NCBI RefSeq assembly: GCF_021026345.1
Contig: NZ_JAJNCZ010000002.1
Coordinates: forward strand, 372,001-436,000
DNA: 64,000 nt
Source of the DNA: Rhizobium sp. GN54
Lineage (GTDB): Bacteria; Pseudomonadota; Alphaproteobacteria; Rhizobiales; Rhizobiaceae
Direction of reading: 5' to 3'
In this document: one piece after another, positions 43,837-52,604 of the stretch
Layout: each line of letters opens with the position of its first letter
How positions within the stretch are numbered: the stretch's first letter is position 1
The notes under the pieces: generated by a model
The model's input: the letters and a program-made list of their open reading frames with translations, nothing else
What the model was told of the DNA's origin: nothing
The model's database searches: none
Translations under genes and position numbers: made by a program

Positions 43837-44781
43837 GTGCGCAAGCTGATCACCCGCGTCGTGCTCGCGCTGCGCAATTTCGAGCAGTGGCTGGTGGCCC
43901 AGTTCGTGTTCGGGCTGCTCAACGTCCTGAAGCTGTTTCCGGCCGACGGCGCGATGAACGCCGCCGACCGCTTCGGCCGTTTCGTCGGACCGAAGACGCG
44001 CCGGCATCAGCTGATGCTGACCAACCTGCGCAATGCATTTCCCGAGAAGTCCGAGGCCGAGCTTGCCACGATCGCGATGGACAGCTGGGGCAACATGGGG
44101 CGGATGGCGGCGGAATACGTCTTCCTCGACCGCCTGTTCGATTTCGACCCGTTCAGCGACAAGGTCGGACGCGTCGAGGTCGAGGGCGTGCCGATCTTCA
44201 TCGATCTCTACGAGAACCGGCGGCCGTTCATCGTCTTCACCGGCCATACCGGCAATTTCGAGATGCTGCCGGTGGCGGGTGCGGCCTTTGGCATCGAGGT
44301 GACGGTGCTGTTCCGCCCGCCCAACAATCCCTATATCGCCGAGAAGGTATTCGAGTTCCGCCGTGCGCGGATGGGCAATCTGGTGCCTTCGCATGCAGGT
44401 TCGTCGTTCACGCTCGCCCGCAAGCTCGACGCCGGCGAGCCGGTCGGTGTGCTGGTGGACCAGAAATACCGCAAGGGCCTGTCGACGACCTTCTTCGGCC
44501 GTCCGGTACAGACCAATCCGCTGCTCGCCAAGCTGGTCCGCCAGTTCGACTGCGAGGTCTATCCGGCGCGCTGCATCCGCCTGCCGGACAACCGTTTCCG
44601 GCTCGAGCTGGAACCGGCGATGGAGATCCCGCGCCGCGCGGACGGAGCCGTCGACGTCGACGCGACGGCGCAGAAGCTGAACGACAAGGTCGAGCAATGG
44701 GTGCGGGAGTATCCGGGCCAGTGGCTCTGGTACCACGACCGCTGGGACATCAAGAAGACCGTCAAGCACGTCAAGGCCTGA
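43837..44781 (+). CDS. lpxXL: lipid A very-long-chain acyltransferase
   Basis: A 314-aa LpxL/HtrB-family lauroyl-type acyltransferase that transfers the VLCFA from AcpXL to lipid A. The first ~45 residues include a membrane segment (LVAQFVFGLLNVLKLFPADGA). The catalytic HxxxxD/E-like motif is TGHTGNFEMLPVAG, with the RPPNNPYI and GVLVDQKYRKG motifs after it. A GTG start (43837) fits the family N terminus (KLITRVVLALRNF). It is the last gene of the VLCFA cluster. Confidence 0.94.
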   Translation: MRKLITRVVLALRNFEQWLVAQFVFGLLNVLKLFPADGAMNAADRFGRFVGPKTRRHQLMLTNLRNAFPEKSEAELATIAMDSWGNMGRMAAEYVFLDRLFDFDPFSDKVGRVEVEGVPIFIDLYENRRPFIVFTGHTGNFEMLPVAGAAFGIEVTVLFRPPNNPYIAEKVFEFRRARMGNLVPSHAGSSFTLARKLDAGEPVGVLVDQKYRKGLSTTFFGRPVQTNPLLAKLVRQFDCEVYPARCIRLPDNRFRLELEPAMEIPRRADGAVDVDATAQKLNDKVEQWVREYPGQWLWYHDRWDIKKTVKHVKA

Positions 44782-44796
44782 CGGCGAGCGCCTTCG

Positions 44797-45288
44797 TCAG
44801 GCGTCGTGAAGCCCACGCAGCAGGTGGTCGCGCTCGAAGGCGATATGGCGGCGGATCGTCTCGAAGAAGCCGCGCAGCATGTAGCCGGCGGCCTCGATGT
44901 TGACGTCCGGTGCGCCGCTGCCGAGCTTCAGGAGCGTATCGACGAGCTCCTCTGCGAAACACTCGTCCTCGCAATGTTCGAATTTCAGCCGCTTCAGCGT
45001 CTCGGCGAGCAGCGGATTGCCTTTCGTCCGCGCCGTCAGGTGAGGGAAGAGCACCTCCTCCTCGTAGCGATGCAGCCCGTGGATCAGCGGGCCCAGCACC
45101 ATGGCCGCATAGATGCACTTTTGCCGGTTCACGCTTGCCGGCAGGCTGTCGGCGATCTCCTCCAGCGCGTCGCAGAGAAGGAGCTGCTCGCGATGGGCGC
45201 CCGCCAGCCAGTCGAGCGACACGGTGTCGCCGGGCATGGCGGAAAGAAGGTGGCACACCCTGTTCTGTTCCCCGTTTTCCAGCGTCAT
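44797..45288 (-). CDS. hemerythrin-like domain protein
   Basis: A 163-aa hemerythrin-fold protein. Predicted iron ligands lie in LAGAHREQLLLC (H), LIHGLHRYEEEVLFPHL (H, E, H), KFEHCEDECF (H) and IRRHIAFERDHLLRG (H, H), the four-helix diiron pattern. It may bind oxygen or NO and lies divergent from ccoN across an FNR/FixK box, suggesting microaerobic expression. Convergent with lpxXL. Confidence 0.88.
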   Translation of the reverse strand: MTLENGEQNRVCHLLSAMPGDTVSLDWLAGAHREQLLLCDALEEIADSLPASVNRQKCIYAAMVLGPLIHGLHRYEEEVLFPHLTARTKGNPLLAETLKRLKFEHCEDECFAEELVDTLLKLGSGAPDVNIEAAGYMLRGFFETIRRHIAFERDHLLRGLHDA

Positions 45289-45353
45289 CGCGTTATTTCT
45301 CCCTGAGTGACCGCAGCCTGGCGCATTGATGCGCCTGCGCCCCCTGCTTCTCC

Positions 45354-45367
45354 TTGATCTACGTCAA
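45354..45367. promoter_or_regulatory. FNR/FixK anaerobox between hemerythrin gene and ccoN
   Basis: TTGATCTACGTCAA fits TTGAT-N4-RTCAA. It lies about 66 bp from the hemerythrin start (minus) and 103 bp from ccoN (plus), so it could activate either or both promoters. Confidence 0.85.
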
Positions 45368-45469
45368 GGCCAAGTCTTGCTGCATCTGCGAGCAGTGATC
45401 CGATCGCAGGGTGCGGATTCGTGTCCGTCCCCGCTGCTCGCAACGCATGTCTGGTTGGGGATGCCAACG

Positions 45470-47116
45470 ATGAAGTACGGATTAGAGACAGGGCTCCTGG
45501 CCGTCGGCGCGTTCTTTGCGCTGCTCGGCGCAGCCTTCGCCCACGACAACCTGTTCCAGGCCCATATGTGGGTCCTGTTCTTCGTGCTGCTCGCCGGCAC
45601 GGTGGTCATGATCAGGCGCATTTCCTTCGCGCCCTATCGGGTGCCGGGCGACAGCAGCCTTGCGAAGGGCGATGCCAGCCCCTACTTCGACGAGGTCGTC
45701 AAATACGGCGTCATCGCCACCGTCTTCTGGGGCGTCGTCGGGTTCCTGGTCGGCGTCGTCATCGCTGCCCAGCTGGCGTTTCCCGATCTCAATCTGGAAC
45801 CCTACCTGAATTTCGGCCGCCTGCGGCCGCTCCATACCTCGGCGGTGATCTTCGCCTTCGGCGGCAACGCCCTGATCGCGACCTCGTTCTACGTCGTCCA
45901 GCGCACGTCGCGGGCGCGCCTGTTCGGCGGCGATCTCGGCTGGTTCGTCTTCTGGGGCTATCAGTTGTTCATCGTCATGGCTGCGACCGGCTATCTGCTG
46001 GGCATCACCCAGAGCCGCGAATATGCGGAGCCCGAGTGGTATGTCGACCTGTGGCTGACGATCGTCTGGGTCGCCTATCTCGTCGTCTTCCTTGGCACTG
46101 TCCTGAGGCGCAAGGAGCCGCATATCTATGTGGCGAACTGGTTCTACCTCTCCTTCATCGTCACCATCGCCATGCTGCACGTCATCAACAACCTGGCGAT
46201 CCCGGTGTCGTTCCTCGGCGTCAAGAGTTATTCGGCCTTCGCCGGCGTGCAGGATGCGGTGACGCAGTGGTGGTACGGCCACAACGCCGTGGCCTTCTTC
46301 CTGACCATCCCGTTCCTGGCGATGATGTATTATTTCGTCCCGAAGCAGGCGGGGCGTCCGGTCTACTCCTACCGCCTGTCCATCGTCCACTTCTGGTCGA
46401 TCATCTTCCTCTACATCTGGGCCGGTCCGCACCACCTGCACTACACGGCCGTGCCCGACTGGGCGCAAACGCTCGGCATGGTGTTTTCGATCGTGCTGTG
46501 GATGCCTTCCTGGGGTGGCATGATCAACGGCCTGATGACCCTGTCCGGCGCATGGGACAAGGTACGCACCGATCCGATCATCCGCATGATGGTGGCAGCC
46601 ATCGCCTTCTACGGCATGGCGACCTTCGAGGGACCGATGCTGTCGATCAAGGCGGTCAACTCGCTGTCGCACTATACCGACTGGACTATCGGCCACGTCC
46701 ATGCCGGCGCACTCGGCTGGAACGGCATGATCTCGTTCGCCGCCGTCTACTATCTCGCGCCGAAACTATGGAATCGCGAACGGCTCTATTCGGTCAACAT
46801 GGTCAGCTGGCACTTCTGGCTCGCCACCCTCGGCATCGTGCTCTACGCCGCCGCCATGTGGGTTGCCGGCATCCAGCAGGGCCTGATGTGGCGCGAATAC
46901 GACGATCAGGGCTTCCTGGTCTATTCCTTCGCCGAAACCGTGCTGGCGATGTTCCCCTACTATGTCATCCGCACGCTTGGCGGCGTTCTCTACCTCGCCG
47001 GTGGCCTGGTCATGGCATGGAACGTCTATCAGACCATTCGCGGGCGGCTGCGCGACGAGGTCTCGATGGGCAGCACCCGGCCTGCGGGCGAAGCAACCCT
47101 GCAGCCTGCCGAATAA
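45470..47116 (+). CDS. ccoN: cbb3-type cytochrome c oxidase subunit I
   Basis: A 548-aa (fixN) catalytic subunit with about twelve or more transmembrane helices. Heme- and copper-ligand His clusters are present (e.g. [43 protein letters not shown] and SHYTDW). It reduces oxygen with high affinity. ATG 45470 ([13 protein letters not shown]) was chosen; an ATG three codons upstream is equally possible. An anaerobox precedes it; ccoO follows after 13 bp. Confidence 0.96.
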   Translation: MKYGLETGLLAVGAFFALLGAAFAHDNLFQAHMWVLFFVLLAGTVVMIRRISFAPYRVPGDSSLAKGDASPYFDEVVKYGVIATVFWGVVGFLVGVVIAAQLAFPDLNLEPYLNFGRLRPLHTSAVIFAFGGNALIATSFYVVQRTSRARLFGGDLGWFVFWGYQLFIVMAATGYLLGITQSREYAEPEWYVDLWLTIVWVAYLVVFLGTVLRRKEPHIYVANWFYLSFIVTIAMLHVINNLAIPVSFLGVKSYSAFAGVQDAVTQWWYGHNAVAFFLTIPFLAMMYYFVPKQAGRPVYSYRLSIVHFWSIIFLYIWAGPHHLHYTAVPDWAQTLGMVFSIVLWMPSWGGMINGLMTLSGAWDKVRTDPIIRMMVAAIAFYGMATFEGPMLSIKAVNSLSHYTDWTIGHVHAGALGWNGMISFAAVYYLAPKLWNRERLYSVNMVSWHFWLATLGIVLYAAAMWVAGIQQGLMWREYDDQGFLVYSFAETVLAMFPYYVIRTLGGVLYLAGGLVMAWNVYQTIRGRLRDEVSMGSTRPAGEATLQPAE

Positions 47117-47129
47117 GGAGCGTTGATCC

Positions 47130-47861
47130 ATGTCGATACTGAACAAGCACTCCGTTCTGGAGAGAAACGCAACGCTGCTGCTGGTCGCCTCGCTCGCCGT
47201 GGTCACGGTCGGCGGCATCGTCGAGATCGCGCCGCTCTTCTACCTCGAGAACACCATCGAGAAGGTGGAGGGCATGCGGCCCTATTCGCCGCTGGAACTC
47301 GCCGGCCGCGACATCTACATCCGCGAAGGCTGCTACGTCTGTCACAGCCAGATGATCCGGCCGTTCCGGGACGAGGTCGAGCGATACGGTCACTACTCGC
47401 TCGCTGCCGAAAGCATGTACGACCATTCCTTCCAATGGGGGTCGAAGCGCACCGGGCCGGACCTGGCCCGCGTCGGCGACCGCTACTCGAACGAATGGCA
47501 CGTGCAGCACCTGATTGAGCCGCGCTCGGTCGTCCCGGAATCGGTCATGCCGAGCTACGCCTTCCTGAAGACGACGCCGCTTCGGATTTCCGACGTGTCG
47601 ATGAACCTCAAGGCGAACCGCGCCGTGAACGTTCCCTACGACGATGCGATGATCGAGAACGCGGAGGCGGACCTCAAAGCGCAGGCGGATCCGAACGCGG
47701 ATACGTCCGGGCTGCTGGAGCGCTATCCGAAGGCCAAGGTGGGCGATTTCGACGGCGACCCGCAGAAGCTGACCGAGATGGATGCGCTGGTGGCCTATCT
47801 GCAGATGCTCGGCACGCTGGTGGACTTCTCCACCTATGACGACGCCAGCGGCTACCGGTAA
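47130..47861 (+). CDS. ccoO: cbb3-type cytochrome c oxidase subunit II (monoheme c)
   Basis: A 243-aa (fixO) membrane-anchored cytochrome c. An N-terminal anchor ([20 protein letters not shown]) precedes the single heme motif CYVCH in [21 protein letters not shown], and the Met ligand lies in the VMPSYAFL region. It passes electrons from CcoP to CcoN. GGAG precedes the start. Confidence 0.96.
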   Translation: MSILNKHSVLERNATLLLVASLAVVTVGGIVEIAPLFYLENTIEKVEGMRPYSPLELAGRDIYIREGCYVCHSQMIRPFRDEVERYGHYSLAAESMYDHSFQWGSKRTGPDLARVGDRYSNEWHVQHLIEPRSVVPESVMPSYAFLKTTPLRISDVSMNLKANRAVNVPYDDAMIENAEADLKAQADPNADTSGLLERYPKAKVGDFDGDPQKLTEMDALVAYLQMLGTLVDFSTYDDASGYR

Positions 47862-47873
47862 GGGAGGCGGACC

Positions 47874-48026
47874 ATGGAAACCTACACGGCCATGCGGCAC
47901 TTCGCCGACGTCTGGGGACTGCTCGCCATGGCGATCTTCTTCGTCGGTGTCATCCTTTTCACCTTCCGGCCCAGCGGACGCAAGGCCGCCGAGAATGCCG
48001 CGCAAATCCCTCTCAAGGAGGACTGA
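47874..48026 (+). CDS. ccoQ: cbb3-type oxidase small subunit CcoQ/FixQ
   Basis: A 50-aa single-helix protein, METYTAMRHFADVWGLLAM... with one transmembrane segment (LLAMAIFFVGVILFTF) and a charged C terminus ending KED. It stabilises the oxidase. It lies 12 bp after ccoO (AGGGAGG upstream of the ATG), and ccoP follows after 4 bp. Confidence 0.93.
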   Translation: METYTAMRHFADVWGLLAMAIFFVGVILFTFRPSGRKAAENAAQIPLKED

Positions 48027-48030
48027 CACC

Positions 48031-48909
48031 ATGGCTGACAAGCATGGTGCTGAAAAGCACATTGACGAGATCTCCGGCGTCGAGACCACCGGTCATGAAT
48101 GGGACGGTATCCGCGAACTGAACAATCCGATGCCGCGCTGGTGGGTCTGGACCTTCTACGCGACCATCGTCTGGGGGATCGGCTACATGATCGCCTATCC
48201 GGCCTGGCCGATGCTGACGGAGGCAACCCGCGGCGTTCTCGGCTATTCCAGCCGCGCCGACGTGGCCAAGGACCTGGAGGCGGCCAGGGCCGCGCAGATG
48301 GTCTACGTGGACCGGATCGCGTCCGCGCCGCTCGCCGACATCGTCGCCGATCCGGAGCTGTCGCAGTTCGCGATCGCCGGCGGGGCCGCCGCCTTCAAGG
48401 TCAACTGCGTGCAGTGCCACGGTTCGGGTGCTGCCGGCTCGGCGGGCTTCCCGAACCTGAACGACGACGAGTGGATCTGGGGCGGCAGCGTCGACCAGAT
48501 CTACCACACGATCGCCCACGGCGTTCGCTTCGAAGGCGACGCCGAGACCCATGTCTCCGAGATGCCGGCCTTCGCCGACATGCTGCAGCCCGAAGAGATC
48601 AAGCAGGTTTCCGCCTATGTGGTGAGCCTCACCGGCGTGCCGCACGATGCGGTCATGGTCGAGCCGGGCAAGCAGATCTTCGCCGACAACTGCGCCTCGT
48701 GCCACGGCGACGACGCAAGGGGCAATCGCGAGATGGGCGCTCCGGACCTGGCCGACGCGATCTGGCTGAAGGGCGAGGGCGAGGAGGCGATCGCCAACCA
48801 GGTCCGCGCTCCGAAGCACGGGGTCATGCCCGCCTGGCTGCCGCGGCTCGGCGAACCGACGATCAAGCAGCTCGCCGTCTTCGTGCATTCGCTGGGCGGC
48901 GGCGAATAG
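48031..48909 (+). CDS. ccoP: cbb3-type cytochrome c oxidase subunit III (diheme c)
   Basis: A 292-aa (fixP) diheme cytochrome. One N-terminal membrane helix (WWVWTFYATIVWGIGYMIAY) anchors two c-type domains with heme motifs CVQCH and CASCH and Met ligands in EMPAFAD and GVMPAWLP. It is the electron entry of the oxidase. AAGGAGGA lies just before the ATG. Last gene of ccoNOQP. Confidence 0.96.
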   Translation: MADKHGAEKHIDEISGVETTGHEWDGIRELNNPMPRWWVWTFYATIVWGIGYMIAYPAWPMLTEATRGVLGYSSRADVAKDLEAARAAQMVYVDRIASAPLADIVADPELSQFAIAGGAAAFKVNCVQCHGSGAAGSAGFPNLNDDEWIWGGSVDQIYHTIAHGVRFEGDAETHVSEMPAFADMLQPEEIKQVSAYVVSLTGVPHDAVMVEPGKQIFADNCASCHGDDARGNREMGAPDLADAIWLKGEGEEAIANQVRAPKHGVMPAWLPRLGEPTIKQLAVFVHSLGGGE

Positions 48910-48923
48910 CCGGCCCCTTTCAG

Positions 48924-49331
48924 CTAGATATGGCGGATTTCGATGCCGGCCGGGGCGCGAATGCCCCGGTCGTTCGTCAGGAAGACGCCGCAGGAGAGGG
49001 CTTCGGCAGTGGCGACGTGGATGGCGTCCGGCAGCTTCAATCGAAGTCCGGCGGCCATATTCGCGGCCAGCCCCAGCGTGTCGCGGGTTATCGGCGCCAG
49101 TTCCACGATCTTCGGATCTTCGAGCAGGCCGTGAAAGGCCGAAACGATGTCCGGCCGCCGGTCCCTGATCGGCGCGATAGTGCACTCGGCGATCGTCAGT
49201 TCGGATGTGAACAGGTTCGCGTTCTGCCGGTCGAGTTCCTCCAGCGCCAACAGCGCCCGGCGGCGCGTATCGTCATCGCCATCGATCAGGTAGATGAAGA
49301 TATTGCTGTCGACATAGACGCGTTGCGGCAT
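48924..49331 (-). CDS. PIN-domain ribonuclease toxin (VapC-like)
   Basis: A 135-aa PIN protein. Acidic active-site residues are visible in VYVDSNIFIYLIDGDD (D), ELTIAE (E), LPDAIHVATA (D) and FLTNDRGI (D). It probably cleaves RNA unless bound by the antitoxin encoded 2 bp upstream. It sits between the two fix operons on the opposite strand. Confidence 0.85.
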   Translation of the reverse strand: MPQRVYVDSNIFIYLIDGDDDTRRRALLALEELDRQNANLFTSELTIAECTIAPIRDRRPDIVSAFHGLLEDPKIVELAPITRDTLGLAANMAAGLRLKLPDAIHVATAEALSCGVFLTNDRGIRAPAGIEIRHI

Positions 49332-49333
49332 TC

Positions 49334-49528
49334 TCAGTCGCCACGGACGTCAGCGATCTGCCGCAACACTTCTTCTTCCGATAGACGGCGACGATCTTGC
49401 TCCGTCGCCTTCAGGATCGCATGGAGGCGCCGGACCCGCTCCGATGCCCCTGCGGCCGCCTTGCGCGGAACGTCGGATCCGCTCCGCGGCTTTGGCAGGT
49501 TCTGATCGTGCTTCGCGTTGGCACCCAT
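49334..49528 (-). CDS. probable antitoxin partner of the PIN toxin
   Basis: A 64-aa charged protein (MGANAKHDQNLPKPR... LSEEEVLRQIADVRGD). Its size, the 2-bp gap to the PIN toxin and its mostly helical, charged C terminus fit a type II antitoxin. No known DNA-binding motif was recognised, so the assignment rests on position. Confidence 0.65.
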   Translation of the reverse strand: MGANAKHDQNLPKPRSGSDVPRKAAAGASERVRRLHAILKATEQDRRRLSEEEVLRQIADVRGD

Positions 49529-49597
49529 GACTGCTTGCTCCAGATTTTGTCGGACACCTTACAAGTTGCCGCGCGTGAAGACCATCCAGAACTGGCC

Positions 49598-49954
49598 CTA
49601 GCGGTCCGACCACACGCCCAGCTCGTACCCGTCCGGATCGGCGAACTGGAACCGGCGTCCGCCCGGGAAGGTGAAGATCGGCTTGACGATGCGGCCGCCG
49701 GCCGTTTCCACGCGGGCGAGGGTGGCTTCGAGATCGTCGGCGAAGAGGATGACCAGCGGCCCGCCGGTGGCCATCACCGGCGCCAGCGTCGTGAAGCCGC
49801 CGGTCAGACGGCCGTCCTGGAACTCGCAATACTCCGGTCCGTAGTCGGTGAAGGTCCAGCCGAAGGCGGAGCCGTAGAAGGCTTTCGCGCGGGCGATATC
49901 GGCGACGTTGAATTCGATGTAGTCGATCTTGCGGTCCTTGCCGGCGGCGGCCAT
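49598..49954 (-). CDS. VOC (glyoxalase/bleomycin-resistance) superfamily protein
   Basis: A 118-aa VOC-fold protein: IDYIEFNVADIARAKAFYGSAFGWTF at the N terminus and FQFADPDGYELGVWSD at the C terminus, the paired betaalphabetabetabeta signature. Substrate unknown. It overlaps the SRPBCC gene by one base, and both may act in the same reaction or stress response. Confidence 0.88.
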   Translation of the reverse strand: MAAAGKDRKIDYIEFNVADIARAKAFYGSAFGWTFTDYGPEYCEFQDGRLTGGFTTLAPVMATGGPLVILFADDLEATLARVETAGGRIVKPIFTFPGGRRFQFADPDGYELGVWSDR

Positions 49955-50382
49955 CAGTTCTCTCCCTGTTTCTCCTGCTCCGGTTTCTCCAGCAATGCCT
50001 TCAGCGTCCGCAGGTCGCGCGCCACATGGGCCGCATCGGCCTCGAAGGCCACATCGTCTATGCCGGGCAGCCGGAGCAGGGTGAACATCACCTCCGCACC
50101 GTCGCCGTTCGGCACCACCCGCAGGGCGTTCCGGACGACGAGGCCGTCTTCCATCGTCACGCTGTGGTCGATCACGCCGAAGCCGTTGTCTTCGGCAAAG
50201 CGGACCCGGACGTTGCCGACAGGCCCGCCGTCGGCGATCCAGTCATCGCCGTCGGGCGTCAGTCCCGCGGCCAGCCCGGATGCCCAGAGCGGCATGTTTT
50301 CCGGCCTTGCGGCAAAGTCATAGACCTCCGACCAGTTCCGCGCGATCGAAACGTGGACGATCCGGGCTGGCATCGTGGTCAT
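49954..50382 (-). CDS. SRPBCC-fold (START-like/polyketide cyclase-type) protein
   Basis: A 142-aa SRPBCC-fold protein: ARIVHVSIARNWSEVYDFAARPENMPLWASGL is the typical first helix region of the family. It may bind a hydrophobic ligand. The start at 50382 has GGAGG upstream, deciding it over an upstream ATG. Upstream of the VOC gene, in the same operon. Confidence 0.85.
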   Translation of the reverse strand: MTTMPARIVHVSIARNWSEVYDFAARPENMPLWASGLAAGLTPDGDDWIADGGPVGNVRVRFAEDNGFGVIDHSVTMEDGLVVRNALRVVPNGDGAEVMFTLLRLPGIDDVAFEADAAHVARDLRTLKALLEKPEQEKQGEN

Positions 50383-50455
50383 CGTCAGCACCTCCTCTGC
50401 GCCGTCACGGCGGCTGTTTTGTCGCATCCGGCAGGGCGCCCGGCAACCCCGATCT

Positions 50456-50469
50456 TTGACTTAAGTCAA
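50456..50469. promoter_or_regulatory. FNR/FixK anaerobox upstream of fixG
   Basis: TTGACTTAAGTCAA is a perfect palindromic TTGAC-N4-GTCAA box, centred about 58 bp before the fixG start, as expected for FixK/FnrN activation of fixGHIS. Confidence 0.88.
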
Positions 50470-50520
50470 GGAACGGAACGGCACTGCGGCGCACAAACAG
50501 GGCGTGGAGACGATGCATCG

Positions 50521-52104
50521 ATGAACATCTACAACGCCCTTGAACCCTCACAGGATGCCGCAGTCGAGCGGCTGGACGCCGAGGCGGTCAACTCCGCCAA
50601 GGTGCGCAAGCCGCTCTATGAAAAGCGGAAGAAGATCTTCCCGAAACGGGCCGAAGGGCGATTCCGTCGCTTCAAGTGGATCGTGATGCTGATCACGCTC
50701 GGCATCTACTACCTGACCCCGTGGATCCGCTGGGATCGCGGCGCGCATGCGCCGGACCAGGCGGTGCTGGTCGACCTCGCCGGCCGGCGGTTCTATTTCT
50801 TCTTCATCGAAATCTGGCCGCAGGAGTTCTTCTTCGTGGCGGGGTTGCTGGTGATGGCGGGCTTCGGCCTGTTCCTCGTCACCTCGGCGATCGGGCGGGC
50901 CTGGTGCGGCTATGCCTGTCCGCAGACGGTCTGGGTCGATCTCTTCCTCGTCGTCGAGCGGGCGATCGAAGGCGACCGCAACGCACGCATGAAGCTCGAC
51001 GCCGGCCCGTGGACCTTCGACAAGATCCGCAAGCGCATCGCCAAGCATGCCATCTGGCTCGCGATCGCGGTGGCGACGGGCGGTGCCTGGATCTTCTACT
51101 TCGCCGATGCGCCGAAGCTGCTTTCAAGCTTCGTCACCCTTCAGGCGCAGCCCGTCGCCTACATCACCGTGGCCGTGCTGACGGCGACGACCTATGTCTT
51201 CGGCGGCCTGATGCGCGAACAGGTCTGCACCTACATGTGTCCATGGCCGCGCATCCAGGCGGCGATGGTGGACGAGAACTCGCTGGTCGTCACCTACAAC
51301 GACTGGCGCGGCGAACCGCGCTCGCGCCATGCCAAGAAGGCTGCGGCGGCGGGGGAGAGCGTCGGCGATTGCGTCGACTGCAACGCCTGCGTGGCCGTCT
51401 GTCCCATGGGCATCGACATTCGCGACGGGCAGCAGCTGGAATGCATCACCTGCGCGCTCTGCATCGATGCCTGCGACGGGGTGATGGACAAGCTCGGCAG
51501 GGAGAGGGGGCTGATCGCCTACGCGACGCTTTCGGACTACAGCGCCAACATGGCGCTGGCCACCGGGGACGGCGCCGGGCCGATCGATCCGGCGCGCGTG
51601 CGCAAGCCGGACGGGAATTTCTCGGAGAAGGTGCGGCATTTCGACTGGCGCGTCATCTTCCGGCTGCGCACGGTCTTCTATCTGGTCATATGGACGCTCG
51701 CCGGTCTCGGTCTCGTGTTCGCGCTGGTCTCGCGCGACCGGCTGGGGCTCAACGTCATCCATGACCGCAATCCGCAGTTCGTCGTCGAATCGGACGGGTC
51801 GATCCGCAACGGCTACGAGGTGAAGCTTTTGAACATGATCCCCGAACCGCGCACCATCACGCTTTCGATCGAGGGCCTGCCGCATGCGACCATGCGCATT
51901 TCCGGCCTGCCTGACGGCGACGGGCGCAGCTTCGACATCCCGGTCCAGCCCGACAAGGTGACCGCGGTGAAGGTGTTCGTGACGCTGCCCAGGGATTTCG
52001 GCGCCGAGGCCGGCGACGGCTTCCGCCTGATCGCCGAGGACCGGGCGGGCGGCGAGCGCGGTACCTATGACGCCCATTTCAACGTGCCCGGAGGTGCAAG
52101 ATGA
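50521..52104 (+). CDS. fixG: cbb3 oxidase assembly iron-sulfur membrane protein
   Basis: A 527-aa (ccoG) protein. Several transmembrane helices (RFKWIVMLITLGIYYLTPWI; FFVAGLLVMAGFGLFLV) and two 4Fe-4S motifs, CVDCNACVAVCPMG and CITCALCIDACDG, are present. A periplasmic IgG-like C-terminal domain follows. It is thought to reduce Cu(II) during oxidase assembly. The ATG at 50521 follows the anaerobox at 50456. fixH starts 4 bp before its stop. Confidence 0.95.
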   Translation: MNIYNALEPSQDAAVERLDAEAVNSAKVRKPLYEKRKKIFPKRAEGRFRRFKWIVMLITLGIYYLTPWIRWDRGAHAPDQAVLVDLAGRRFYFFFIEIWPQEFFFVAGLLVMAGFGLFLVTSAIGRAWCGYACPQTVWVDLFLVVERAIEGDRNARMKLDAGPWTFDKIRKRIAKHAIWLAIAVATGGAWIFYFADAPKLLSSFVTLQAQPVAYITVAVLTATTYVFGGLMREQVCTYMCPWPRIQAAMVDENSLVVTYNDWRGEPRSRHAKKAAAAGESVGDCVDCNACVAVCPMGIDIRDGQQLECITCALCIDACDGVMDKLGRERGLIAYATLSDYSANMALATGDGAGPIDPARVRKPDGNFSEKVRHFDWRVIFRLRTVFYLVIWTLAGLGLVFALVSRDRLGLNVIHDRNPQFVVESDGSIRNGYEVKLLNMIPEPRTITLSIEGLPHATMRISGLPDGDGRSFDIPVQPDKVTAVKVFVTLPRDFGAEAGDGFRLIAEDRAGGERGTYDAHFNVPGGAR

Positions 52105-52604
52105 CCCCGCCTGTAAAGACAGACGAGCCCGGCTTCCGCTTTACCGGCTGGCACATGCTGGGGGTGATGCTGCTGTTCTTCTGCACTATCATCACCGTCA
52201 ACCTCATCATGGCCTGGAACGCTGTCAGCAGCTGGAGCGGGCTTGTGGTGCAGAACACCTATGTCGCGAGCCAGGAGTTCAACGGCAAGGTGGAGAAGGC
52301 GAAGGCGTTTGCCGAGAGCGGCCTTGCCGGCGCGCTTGTCATCGCCGACGGCCGCGTCAGCTACCGGCTCCACGATGCCGCGGGCCGGCCGGTCGCAGCC
52401 GATGCCGTGACCGTCACCTTCAAGCGCCCCACCGACGAGCGGGAAGATTTCAGGCTGACGCTTGTCGCCGAAGAGGAGGGAACCTACTCTGCGGAACGGA
52501 CACTGCCTGCCGGCCAATGGATCGCGGACATCGCGAGCGTTCGGGGCGGGCAGCCGATCTTTCACCAGACGATCCGCACGGTCGTCGCAGGAGGCAGGCC
52601 ATGA
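52101..52604 (+). CDS. fixH: cbb3 oxidase assembly protein FixH
   Basis: A 167-aa protein. One N-terminal helix (GWHMLGVMLLFFCTIITVNLIMAWNAVSSW) precedes a periplasmic domain typical of FixH/CcoH. It takes part in cbb3 maturation. Overlaps of 4 bp with fixG and fixI indicate coupled translation. Confidence 0.93.
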   Translation: MTPPVKTDEPGFRFTGWHMLGVMLLFFCTIITVNLIMAWNAVSSWSGLVVQNTYVASQEFNGKVEKAKAFAESGLAGALVIADGRVSYRLHDAAGRPVAADAVTVTFKRPTDEREDFRLTLVAEEEGTYSAERTLPAGQWIADIASVRGGQPIFHQTIRTVVAGGRP

